Below, piece by piece: positions 57,022 through 64,000 of a stretch of 64,000 bases of DNA (positions within the stretch are counted from its first letter, which is position 1; the number at the start of each line of letters is the position of its first letter). A program made the position numbers and the translations under genes. The stretch lies in contig JBIQHD010000005.1 in NCBI GenBank assembly GCA_044508835.1, positions 62,001 to 126,000 of the forward strand, read 5' to 3'. The DNA comes from JAKFDI01 sp044508835. GTDB lineage: Bacteria > Pseudomonadota > Gammaproteobacteria > Burkholderiales > Burkholderiaceae_C. The notes under the pieces are model-generated. The model was not told the origin of the DNA. It worked only from the letters and a program-made list of their open reading frames with translations, and ran no database searches.

Positions 57022-57117
57022 TCAACCGGGCATCAGAAGCAGGATCACCACCGACAGGACGATCCATCCGAGCCATTGGAGCGTTCGCTCGCCGAGGCGA
57101 AGAAGGTGTTTGATCAT
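57022..57117 (-). CDS. Small membrane peptide coupled to the PAP2 phosphatase gene (31 residues)
   Basis: The frame encodes MIKHLLRLGERTLQWLGW then IVLSVVILLLMPG: an amphipathic, basic N-terminal helix followed by a single membrane-spanning stretch. Its ATG overlaps the stop codon of the PAP2-phosphatase gene by four bases (ATGA), the same coupling used between the other two genes of this operon. It is too short for routine gene calling. No known family is recognised; a regulatory partner of the phosphatase or transferase is a guess from position. Confidence 0.6.
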   Translation of the reverse strand: MIKHLLRLGERTLQWLGWIVLSVVILLLMPG

Positions 57118-57839
57118 GGTTCGTCGACGAGCGGGTTGATGGTTCGGATGGGGTACGCCGCATGAGAAGGGACGCGCATGTCAGCCATGCGAAAGGCAGC
57201 CGCGGCGAGCACGCACAGCACCCAGCAGATCCACGCCGACCACAGCACATGGCTGACGAAGTGCGCGCCGCGCACGACCTGTACGGCACCGAACACGCCG
57301 CCCGCGAGGCACACGGCCGCCAGCTCCCGGCGGGCGGCGTTGGACCGGTAGTCGCGCCAGAGGAAGTAGCCGCTGAAGAAGGCGAACGCAGCGACCGCGT
57401 GGCCGGACGGAAAGCAATGCCCCGGCCCGCCGTCGACCAGCCCGAGGCGCCAGTGCGGCACGTAGGCTGCGAGGCCGCCGAACGGCGTCAAGTCCCAAGG
57501 GCAACTGGTACGACTGGCGCGCTTGAGCGCCGGCACGAGCAGCAGGCAGGCCACAGTGACGCCGAGCCAGCGCCGGCGTTCCGAGCGCGACGGTCCCGCC
57601 CGCCGGGGCCACACGGCATCGACCGCCATGAACGCCAGCAGCGCCCAGGCGGCGATCCGGCCGCCGCCATGCAGCAGCGTGCTCGTCAGCCAGGCGTCGC
57701 GCCAGGCAAAACCGCTGGCATCGGCGATCCAGCCGCTCACGACGAGGTCGAGGCCCGAGATTTCCCAAGCGAGCAACGCGCCGAGGGCGAACAGCGACAC
57801 CACCACATCGCGGCGAAGGCCCGAGGTGATCACTCTCAT
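57114..57839 (-). CDS. PAP2-family lipid phosphatase
   Basis: A 241-residue membrane protein with five or six spans. The phosphatase signature is split as usual: KRASRTSCPWDL (motif 1), GHCFPSGHA (motif 2) and RGAHFVSHV (motif 3). It may dephosphorylate undecaprenyl pyrophosphate, phosphatidic acid or lipid A on the periplasmic side. Its start overlaps the stop of the phosphoethanolamine transferase gene, which supports a role in lipid A or phospholipid remodelling, such as recycling diacylglycerol products. Confidence 0.87.
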   Translation of the reverse strand: MRVITSGLRRDVVVSLFALGALLAWEISGLDLVVSGWIADASGFAWRDAWLTSTLLHGGGRIAAWALLAFMAVDAVWPRRAGPSRSERRRWLGVTVACLLLVPALKRASRTSCPWDLTPFGGLAAYVPHWRLGLVDGGPGHCFPSGHAVAAFAFFSGYFLWRDYRSNAARRELAAVCLAGGVFGAVQVVRGAHFVSHVLWSAWICWVLCVLAAAAFRMADMRVPSHAAYPIRTINPLVDEP

Positions 57840-59545
57840 CGGGCCGCCTGCAGCGCCGGTGAACGGCAGGTGTGCAGCAGATCCAGCGCGGGCTCGTAGG
57901 CCGTCGTGCGCACGTCGAGCAAGCCAAGCACCGTGTGGAACAGGTCGTCGTGGCTCGCCGGCTGCGCCGCGCGGCCCTGCAGGCAGGCCATGTCCAAGCC
58001 GAGATCGGCCTGCATCCCGGCCGACAGCCACATCACCATCGGCACGCGGGTCTGCACCTGCGGCGCGATCGCGTAGGGCATGCCATGCAGGAACAGGTGG
58101 TTCTCGCCCAGCGATTCGCCGTGATCGGACACATAGATCACCGCCGAATCGACCCGCGCCGCCTGCGCCTGCAGCTTGGCGATCAGGCTCGCCAGCACAT
58201 GGTCGGTGTAGCGCAGCGCGTTGTCGTAGGCGTTGACGATCTGCTCTTGGGTGCAGTGCTGCAGGTCGTCGTTCTCGCACACGGGCTGGAAGTGCGCGAA
58301 GGCCTTCGGGTAGCGGCGAAAGTAGGACGGCCCGTGGTTGCCGATCTGGTGCAGCACCAGCAGTTGCGTGCCCTGGGCCTTCGCGAGCCGTTCGTCCAGG
58401 CCGGCCAGCAGCGCCTCATCGAAGCAGCGCCCCTCGGGGCACAGCCCCGGCGCATCGGCGGCAGACACCGTCTCGCTCGGCAGCCCGTCGCACACGCCTT
58501 TGCAGCCCGACTGGTTGTCGCGCCATTGCACCGCCACGCCGGCGCGCGCGGCCACGTGCAGCAGCGACTCGCTGCGGCGGATGCGCGTCTCGTCGTAGTC
58601 GCGCCGGCCCACGGCCGAGAACATGCAGGGCAGCGACACCTCGGTGCTGGTGCCGCAGGCGCTCACGTCGGCGAAGTTGACGACGGGCAGGCGCGCGAGC
58701 CGCGGCGTGGTCTGGCGCGCATGGCCGCCGAGCCCCCAGTTGGCCGCGCGCGCCGTCTCGCCGACGACGAGCACCACCACCGTCGGCCTGACCCGCCCCA
58801 CCCACGACGGGCCGGGCGCCGCATCCAGGCCGACGGGCTGCCGCGGCACATGGGCGCTGCGCGCGTCGGCCGCCGCGACGGCGGCGATCGACCACAGGTA
58901 GTTGGCCGGCGTGATGAGGTAGCGCACCTGCGTGTGGTTGCGCATCAGCGATGCGAAGGGCTGGAACATCGACAGCAGCGCAGCGCTCGCCGTGACCGCT
59001 GCCAGCAGCAGCACCATCAGCCGCACCAGTACCGCATGCGGCCAGCGGCGCCGCACGAGCTGCACGCGCCACAGCAGCGCGAGCGGCAGCCCGGCATGCA
59101 CGAGCAGATACGGCAGCAGCGCCCAGGAGAGCAGCTCGCGCGCTTCGCCGGGATCGGTGCGCAGCACGTTGCGCAGCATCGACGGGTCCATGTAGATGCC
59201 GTAGTGCTGCATGAAGTAGGTCGCCAGCGCCGTCGCCACGACCAGCAGGGCCAGCAGCGGCTTGAGCGTCCAGCGGTTCGCCACCAGCGCCAGCAGGAAC
59301 ACGTGCATGGCCACCAGCAGTGCGGCCAGCGCCAGTGCGAAGCCCCAGGTCGCCGGCTCGCCGGGCGCGCGGCCGGCGAGCGCGGCATGAAAGAAGAGCT
59401 GGTTCGCCCCGAGCATCCAGTACGCGGCGGCCACGAGCAGCACCTGCTCGACGGTGGCGGGAATCGTGAAGCGCCGGGCGGGCGTGGCGGCAACCGCGTT
59501 CGGGGCACGGAAAACGGCAGGCACAAGACTCGGCATGCCCGCCAT
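57836..59545 (-). CDS. Phosphoethanolamine transferase (EptA-like)
   Basis: A 569-residue inner-membrane enzyme moving phosphoethanolamine from phosphatidylethanolamine to lipid A or another glycolipid, leaving diacylglycerol. Five N-terminal spans lie up to about residue 225; the periplasmic alkaline-phosphatase-fold domain has VVGETARAANWG (metal Glu), the nucleophile Thr299 in ACGTSTEVSLPCMFS, NHGPSYF, and SDHGESLGENHLFLHG. The start is uncertain: the ATG at 59545 (or 59536) lies very near the regulator site at 59560-59576, so a later start is possible. Divergent from a PmrAB/QseBC-like two-component pair. Members confer polymyxin tolerance. Confidence 0.88.
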   Translation of the reverse strand: MAGMPSLVPAVFRAPNAVAATPARRFTIPATVEQVLLVAAAYWMLGANQLFFHAALAGRAPGEPATWGFALALAALLVAMHVFLLALVANRWTLKPLLALLVVATALATYFMQHYGIYMDPSMLRNVLRTDPGEARELLSWALLPYLLVHAGLPLALLWRVQLVRRRWPHAVLVRLMVLLLAAVTASAALLSMFQPFASLMRNHTQVRYLITPANYLWSIAAVAAADARSAHVPRQPVGLDAAPGPSWVGRVRPTVVVLVVGETARAANWGLGGHARQTTPRLARLPVVNFADVSACGTSTEVSLPCMFSAVGRRDYDETRIRRSESLLHVAARAGVAVQWRDNQSGCKGVCDGLPSETVSAADAPGLCPEGRCFDEALLAGLDERLAKAQGTQLLVLHQIGNHGPSYFRRYPKAFAHFQPVCENDDLQHCTQEQIVNAYDNALRYTDHVLASLIAKLQAQAARVDSAVIYVSDHGESLGENHLFLHGMPYAIAPQVQTRVPMVMWLSAGMQADLGLDMACLQGRAAQPASHDDLFHTVLGLLDVRTTAYEPALDLLHTCRSPALQAAR

Positions 59546-59559
59546 TCGGCCCGCCCGGC

Positions 59560-59576
59560 CTGAAGCGAAGCTGAAG
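59560..59576. promoter_or_regulatory. Two-component regulator box 1 (6-N5-6 direct repeat)
   Basis: CTGAAG-CGAAG-CTGAAG, two exact hexamers 11 bases apart, the spacing of PmrA/QseB-type boxes (CTTAAG-N5-CTTAAG). It lies between the divergent phosphoethanolamine transferase and response-regulator genes. The same element recurs at 61575-61591. Confidence 0.65.
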
Positions 59577-59629
59577 CGCGGGCGCGGTGGCCGTGGTGAT
59601 ACCGTGGCGGCCGCACGACCCGACGTTCC

Positions 59630-60286
59630 ATGCGCCTGCTGCTGATCGAAGACAACGACATCCTCGGCGAAGGCCTGCGCGACTTCCTGCGCGCCGAGGG
59701 CCATGTGGTCGACTGGTGCCGCACGCTGGGCGACACCCTGCCGACCCGCGGCGAGCCCTACGACGCGCTGCTCGTCGACTGGCAGTTGCCTGACGGCTCC
59801 GGCCTCGACTGGCTGCGCACGCGGCGCACCCGCGGCGACCGCACGCCGGCGTTGATGCTCACCGCGCGCGACCTGCTCGCCGACCGCATCGAGGGCCTGG
59901 ACAGCGGCGCCGACGACTACCTCGTCAAGCCCTTCGAGCCGGAAGAACTCGCCGCGCGGCTGCGCGCGCTGGCGCGGCGGCTGGCGGGCGTCGCCGCGCC
60001 GCGGCTGCAGGTCGGCCGCGTCGACGTGGATCTCAGCGCGCGAGCCGTGTTCGCCAGCGGACAGCGCGTGGAACTGACCGGGCGCGAGTGGGCGGTGCTC
60101 GAAGCCTTGGCGTTGCGGCCGGGCCGCATCGTCGCCAAGAACGATCTCGAGCGCGTGGTGCTGGGCGCCGAGGCCGAAGTGGCGAGCAATGCGCTCGAAG
60201 TGCACGTCTCCAGCCTGCGCCGCAAGCTCGGGCGAGAGGTCATCGAAACCGCGCGGGGCCTCGGCTACCGCCTCGGCGCCACATGA
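59630..60286 (+). CDS. OmpR/PhoB-family response regulator (PmrA/QseB-like)
   Basis: A 218-residue regulator. The receiver has LLIEDNDILGEGL, phospho-Asp50 in LLVDWQLPDGSG and LVKPFEPEEL. The C-terminal winged helix has ELTGREWAVLEALA, VSSLRRKLG and the GLGYRLG end. Sequence style is PmrA/QseB. It overlaps the sensor-kinase start by four bases. Likely targets are the phosphoethanolamine transferase operon, its own operon and dgkA, based on shared upstream boxes. Confidence 0.92.
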   Translation: MRLLLIEDNDILGEGLRDFLRAEGHVVDWCRTLGDTLPTRGEPYDALLVDWQLPDGSGLDWLRTRRTRGDRTPALMLTARDLLADRIEGLDSGADDYLVKPFEPEELAARLRALARRLAGVAAPRLQVGRVDVDLSARAVFASGQRVELTGREWAVLEALALRPGRIVAKNDLERVVLGAEAEVASNALEVHVSSLRRKLGREVIETARGLGYRLGAT

Positions 60287-61557
60287 GAGCCCTGCCGTCG
60301 ATCCGCGGGCGGCTGTCGCGCGCCCTGCTGGGCTGGTCGGCCGTGTGGGGCGTGGCGGTGGCGGCCACCATCATGCTGGCCGTGCCGCACGAGGTGAACG
60401 AGCTGCTCGACGACACGCTGCAGGCCTCGGCCGAGGTGCTGGGTGTGCTGCTGTCGACCAGCCCCGAGACATTCGCAGCGCGCGAATCCGGCTCGGCGCC
60501 TGCGGTTCCGGCACTGCCGAGCGAGCGTTTCGCCTGGCAGCTGGTCGCCGCCGACGGTGCGGTGCTGCTGCGCTCGCCGCACGCCCCGCAGGCCGCCCTG
60601 CGCGCGACGGCGACGCCGGGCTTCACCGACACCGACGACTGGCGGGTGTTCGGCACCTCGCTGGGCAGCAGCGGCCGCGTGCTCTACGTGGCGCAGACGC
60701 AGGCCGAGCGCCGCGAAGCGCAGTTCGAGGTGGCGTTCGGCTCGGCGCTGGCGACGCTTGCCATCGGGCTGCTGGGCCACCTGTGGCTGCGCGCGCGGGT
60801 GCGCCACGAACTGGCGCCGCTGGAGGCGCTTTCGCAGCGGCTGGCGCGGCACGACCCCACGGCGTCCGGTGCTTCGCTCGGGCTGGCCGAGCGGGAAGAA
60901 TTGCAGCCGGTTCACGCCGCAATCGATGATCTCGGCGCGCGGCTGGCGCGCCGCGTCGCCAACGAACGGGCGTTCTCGGCGCATGCGGCCCATGCGCTGC
61001 GCACGCCGCTGGCCGGCATCGACGCGCAACTGGCCGTGGCCTTGCGCGAAAGCCCGTCCACGCTGCAGCCGCGCCTGAAGCGCACCCGCGAAGCCGCCGC
61101 GCGCCTGCAGCGGGTGGTGGCCGCGCTGCTCGCCATGTTCCGCAGCAGCGGCGAGCTGCAGCGGCGCACGATCGATCTGAACGACCTGATCGCTCGGCTG
61201 CCGGTGGAGGGGTTGGCGGTCGACGTGCCGCCCGCATCGACGCTCGACGCCGATGCCGACCTGCTGGCCGCTGCCTTGCTCAATCTGCTGGACAACGCGC
61301 TGCGCTACGGCGCGCAGCGGGTGCTGGTTTCCGTGCCGGCACCCGGCACCGTGCGCGTGCACGACGACGGGCCAGGCACCGCGCCCGGGCGCCGCGCAGC
61401 GCTGCAGCAGGCCATCGACGGCCAGGCCGATGCGGGCGGCACCGGCCTCGGGCTGCGGCTGGCCGATCTGGTGGCGCGCGCCCACGGAGGCCGGCTCGTG
61501 CTGCCCGCCGTGGGCGAAGGATTCGCCGTCGATCTGGTGCTTGGCCCTGCCGGCTGA
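60283..61557 (+). CDS. Sensor histidine kinase (PmrB/QseC-like)
   Basis: A 424-residue membrane kinase. The first span is about residues 12-32, the second about 150-168, with a periplasmic loop of some 115 residues between them. No long acidic patch for iron binding like that of PmrB is obvious. The phosphoacceptor is His237 in AAHALRTPLAG, the N-box is LLNLLDNALRYG, and the G-box is GGTGLGLRLADLV. It starts on an ATGA overlap with its regulator. Confidence 0.9.
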   Translation: MRALPSIRGRLSRALLGWSAVWGVAVAATIMLAVPHEVNELLDDTLQASAEVLGVLLSTSPETFAARESGSAPAVPALPSERFAWQLVAADGAVLLRSPHAPQAALRATATPGFTDTDDWRVFGTSLGSSGRVLYVAQTQAERREAQFEVAFGSALATLAIGLLGHLWLRARVRHELAPLEALSQRLARHDPTASGASLGLAEREELQPVHAAIDDLGARLARRVANERAFSAHAAHALRTPLAGIDAQLAVALRESPSTLQPRLKRTREAAARLQRVVAALLAMFRSSGELQRRTIDLNDLIARLPVEGLAVDVPPASTLDADADLLAAALLNLLDNALRYGAQRVLVSVPAPGTVRVHDDGPGTAPGRRAALQQAIDGQADAGGTGLGLRLADLVARAHGGRLVLPAVGEGFAVDLVLGPAG

Positions 61558-61574
61558 CACCGCCGCCGACGGGG

Positions 61575-61591
61575 CTTCAGCAGGGCTTCAG
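61575..61591. promoter_or_regulatory. Two-component regulator box 2 upstream of dgkA
   Basis: CTTCAG-CAGGG-CTTCAG: the reverse complement of both hexamers of box 1 with the same 5-base spacing, 54 bases before the dgkA start. Relative to dgkA it has the same orientation that box 1 has relative to the transferase gene. Confidence 0.6.
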
Positions 61592-61645
61592 CCCGTGGCG
61601 GCATCCTTCACGGCATCCGTCGACGAGCACCGCCTCGAAAGCCAC

Positions 61646-62059
61646 ATGACTTCATCCGAACAAACAGCGCCCATCGCACCAAGCGCGGCACCCCAGTCGC
61701 CGCTCAAGGGCCGCGGCGGCGCCGTACGCCTGATCAACGCCTTGCGCTATTCGCTGGCCGGATGGCGCGCCGCCTGGCGCCACGAAGCGGCGTTTCGCCA
61801 GGAGGTGCTGGTGGGCGTGCCGCTGATCGTCTTCGCGCTGTGGCGAGCCCCCAGCCGTTGGCAGGCGTTGCTGCTGGTCGGCGCGGTCGTGTTCGTGTGG
61901 CTGGTCGAGTTGCTGAACTCGGCCGTGGAGGCGCTGGCGGATGCCGTGTCGCCGCATCCGCATGCGCTGCTGGGTCGTGCGAAGGATCAGGCCAGTGCGG
62001 CGGTGCTGCTCAGCCTGCTGCTGGCCGCCGGCGTGTGGGCGGCTGTCTTCTGGCCCTGA
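61646..62059 (+). CDS. dgkA: Diacylglycerol kinase
   Basis: A 137-residue three-span enzyme that phosphorylates diacylglycerol to phosphatidic acid. The active-site block is ELLNSAVEALADAVS, with RHEAAFRQEV near the N-terminal surface helix and AKDQASAAVLLSL in the last part. The first 27 residues are a polar extension. It recycles the diacylglycerol released by phosphoethanolamine transferases, which makes the linkage to the transferase cluster sensible. Confidence 0.92.
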   Translation: MTSSEQTAPIAPSAAPQSPLKGRGGAVRLINALRYSLAGWRAAWRHEAAFRQEVLVGVPLIVFALWRAPSRWQALLLVGAVVFVWLVELLNSAVEALADAVSPHPHALLGRAKDQASAAVLLSLLLAAGVWAAVFWP

Positions 62060-62076
62060 GGCGGCCGCCGATCAGC

Positions 62077-62619
62077 TCAGACGAATTCCTGCCGCACCGC
62101 CGGCGACATCAGTGCGCGGATGATCCACACGAGTGCAAGGCAGGCGCCCAGCGTCATCAGCGCGCCCATCACGCGCGCAGCGGTGACGAAGCCGCCGAAC
62201 ACCCCCAGCGCCTGCTCGGGGAACGGGCCGCTGCTGAGCGTGGCGCTCACCACCGACTGCACCAGCTCGTGCTGCAGCCACAGGCCCGCCACGTTGGCGA
62301 CGATGGCCACCGCCAGCAGGGCGATGAACACGCGCCGCGCCCAGTCGAGGCGGAACAGCAGGCCAATGGCCGAGGCCAGTGTCGCGAGCGAGAGCGCCAG
62401 CACGGCGGCGAGCGTCCACGGCAGGTAGTCCATCAGCAGGCCGCTGAGCCATGGCAGGCTGCCGCGCGCGGTGCCGGCCTGCAGCGCCGGCAGCAGCGAC
62501 GCCAGGTTCGCGTTCTGCAGCAGCGCCGAGGCGCTGGCCAGGGCGCCGAGGGCGATGAACACCCAGGCGATGGCGGTGACGAAGAAGGAACGGGCCCCGA
62601 CGTTGATGGTGTACGGCAT
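62077..62619 (-). CDS. Hypothetical membrane protein
   Basis: A 180-residue protein with four hydrophobic segments (about residues 12-34, 65-90, 94-116 and 140-168). A strong AGGAG site precedes the ATG. No family is recognised; the end is ALMSPAVRQEFV, cytoplasmic by charge. It is convergent with dgkA, 17 bases apart. The 256 bases between this gene and rarD show no further gene or clear site. Confidence 0.7.
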   Translation of the reverse strand: MPYTINVGARSFFVTAIAWVFIALGALASASALLQNANLASLLPALQAGTARGSLPWLSGLLMDYLPWTLAAVLALSLATLASAIGLLFRLDWARRVFIALLAVAIVANVAGLWLQHELVQSVVSATLSSGPFPEQALGVFGGFVTAARVMGALMTLGACLALVWIIRALMSPAVRQEFV

Positions 62620-62875
62620 GACGACTCCTGGTGCCCGGCATGACGGCGTTCCGGGGCTTGCGTGCGCGCGTGCGACACCGAAAGATTCTGTGCAGCCCCC
62701 GATGACAAGACATTCCCCCGCTTGGGTGTCGCGGCCGAGGTGTGCCGTGCGCGCCACACCGCCGCGCGAAACCGCACGCCCGGCGGCGCGAGCGCGGGGG
62801 CGCCGGCGCTGACAGAATCGGCGGCTTCGCCCTTCCCCGGCCGCCCATCCGCTCGGCGGCAAGCTCCCCCGTCCC

Positions 62876-63745
62876 ATGCACACCGGCATCGTCTGCGCCG
62901 CCCTCGCCTATGCGATGTGGGGCCTGTTCCCGCTGTACTTCCGTGAACTGGCGCACGTGCCGGCGTCGGAGATCCTGCTGCACCGCATCGTCTGGTCGCT
63001 GGCCTTCGTGCTGGTGCTGCTGGCGCTGCGCCGCCAGTGGGCGTGGCTCGGGCCGGCGCTGCGCCGCCCGAAGGTGGTGGCCGCGTTCGCCGCGAGCGCG
63101 CTGCTGCTCTCGGGCAACTGGCTGACCTACATCTGGGCGGTGACGAACGGCCACGTGATCGACGCGAGCCTGGGCTACTTCATCAACCCGCTGGTGAACG
63201 TGCTGCTCGGCCGGCTGGTGCTGCACGAGCGGCTGCGGCCGGTGCAGTGGGCGGCGGTGGCGCTGGCGGGCGCGGCGGTGCTGTGGCTGGCGGTGGGCGT
63301 GGGGCACTTCCCGTGGATCGCCCTGGTGCTGGCCGGCAGCTTCGGCGGCTACGGGCTGCTGCGCAAGGTCGCGCCGCTCGGCTCGCTCGAAGGCCTGGCG
63401 CTGGAGACGATGCTGCTCGCGCCGCTGGCCGCCGTGGCGATCGGGGTGCTGCAGGCGCAGGGCGCCTCGCACTTCCCCGGCGACGGCACGCTCACGACGG
63501 TGCTGCTCGTCGGCGCCGGGCCGTTGACGGCGGTGCCGCTGCTGCTCTTCGCCGTGGGCGCGCAGCGCCTGCGCTTGAGCACGCTCGGGCTGCTGCAGTA
63601 CATCGGGCCGACGCTGCAGCTCGCGCTCGGCGTGTGGCTGTTCCGCGAGCCGTTCGAGACGGCGCGCTTCGCCGGCTTCGCGCTGATCTGGCTGGCGCTC
63701 GTGATCTACACCGTGGACAGCTGGCGCGGCAGCAGCCGGGCGTAG
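62876..63745 (+). CDS. rarD: EamA-family transporter RarD
   Basis: A 289-residue ten-span drug/metabolite-superfamily permease. The start ALAYAMWGLFPLYFREL, EILLHRIVWSL, the GNWLTYIWAVTNGHVIDASL segment and GYFINPLVNVLLG are diagnostic for RarD. The substrate is unknown. It is preceded by no strong ribosome site and ends 7 bases before the convergent DUF3501 gene. Confidence 0.93.
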   Translation: MHTGIVCAALAYAMWGLFPLYFRELAHVPASEILLHRIVWSLAFVLVLLALRRQWAWLGPALRRPKVVAAFAASALLLSGNWLTYIWAVTNGHVIDASLGYFINPLVNVLLGRLVLHERLRPVQWAAVALAGAAVLWLAVGVGHFPWIALVLAGSFGGYGLLRKVAPLGSLEGLALETMLLAPLAAVAIGVLQAQGASHFPGDGTLTTVLLVGAGPLTAVPLLLFAVGAQRLRLSTLGLLQYIGPTLQLALGVWLFREPFETARFAGFALIWLALVIYTVDSWRGSSRA

Positions 63746-63752
63746 CGCCGGC

Positions 63753-64000
63753 TCAGCGCAAGTCGCCGGCCAGGCTGGCGAGGGTTTCCGGCGCGATCAC
63801 CACGTGCGCCGGGTAGTTCGTGTGGTCGCAGCCGAGCTTGACCGCGGCGCCGGCGCGGATCGCCCCGCGCAGCGCCGGCGGGAATTCGAAGCGCAGGAAA
63901 TGCACCGCCGAGGTCTTCTCGTCGGTCTCGCGGTCGAGGTCCTCGTCGGCGATGGCGTAGACGCGGGCGTGCCCTTCCACCTCGACGAACATGCGGTCCT
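63753..64000 (-). CDS. DUF3501 family protein, 3' part (gene runs off the window)
   Basis: The last 82 codons of a DUF3501 protein; members are about 190-200 residues long. VYAIADEDLDRETDEKTSAVHFLRFEF and LGCDHTNYP are characteristic. The in-frame ATG at 63992 is internal, because the frame stays open through base 64000 with matching family sequence (DR before MFVEVEGHARV). DUF3501 genes often sit beside a rubrerythrin/ferritin or Fe-S oxidoreductase gene, which would lie beyond the window. Confidence 0.75.
   Translation of the reverse strand, partial: DRMFVEVEGHARVYAIADEDLDRETDEKTSAVHFLRFEFPPALRGAIRAGAAVKLGCDHTNYPAHVVIAPETLASLAGDLR

Overview
The window is a stretch of very GC-rich chromosome. 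Gene content points to a betaproteobacterium of the order Burkholderiales, probably near Rubrivivax, Leptothrix or Ideonella. Supporting marks are the gmk-rpoZ-spoT-greB run, the glnA / DUF4124 / ntrB / ntrC block, the sdhB type and YicC next to a kinase/phosphatase pair. No rRNA, tRNA, CRISPR array, insertion sequence or phage gene was found. Coding density is high and many neighbours overlap by 1 to 8 bases, so translational coupling is common. Most long open frames opposite real genes are by-products of high GC.

Layout. 1-10.3 kb: a Cys/Met-metabolism PLP enzyme, two tandem MalT-like LuxR regulators, an RluA-type pseudouridine synthase, a DUF2061 membrane protein behind a Fur-box-like site, an SDR and a 2OG-Fe dioxygenase. 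10.3-16.5 kb: a YitT-type membrane protein, a glutathione-dependent formaldehyde operon (frmA-fghA-LLM oxidoreductase-S4 protein), a cupin, a cold-shock gene with long leader and terminator, a 29-residue membrane ORF and an MDR oxidoreductase. 16.5-23 kb: a four-gene coupled operon of a five-PAS hybrid kinase and a MacAB-like transporter. 23-31.8 kb: gor, yaeQ, folA, xth, then ntrC, ntrB, a DUF4124 gene and glnA. glnA carries recognisable sigma-54 and NtrC sites.

31.8-45.6 kb: a CinA-like protein, EI24 and AIM24 proteins, a Na/Pi cotransporter, a coupled diguanylate cyclase / FlhG-like ATPase / truncated-globin operon facing cheR-cheD-cheB (with a FliA-like promoter), hemW-rdgB-rph, and a PP2C phosphatase with a Ser/Thr kinase. 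45.6-53.2 kb: yicC, a hemerythrin gene followed by sdhC-sdhD-sdhB with no sdhA, gmk-rpoZ-spoT, greB, and a GFA-family gene broken by one amber codon. 53.2-57 kb: SOS-controlled imuA-imuB (no dnaE2 beside it), then a MarR-GNAT fusion with a candidate operator and ychJ. 57-62 kb: an envelope-modification cluster of a phosphoethanolamine transferase, a PAP2 phosphatase and a 31-residue membrane peptide, divergent from a PmrAB/QseBC-like two-component system and dgkA. 62-64 kb: a membrane protein, rarD and the 3' end of a DUF3501 gene.

The observations most worth following are: (1) an identical 6-N5-6 direct-repeat operator both between the phosphoethanolamine transferase and the two-component genes and upstream of dgkA, suggesting one lipid-remodelling regulon; (2) the hemerythrin-sdhCDB operon lacking the flavoprotein gene; (3) the coupled diguanylate cyclase/FlhG/globin unit; (4) the kinase-transporter operon; and (5) the amber-interrupted GFA gene.
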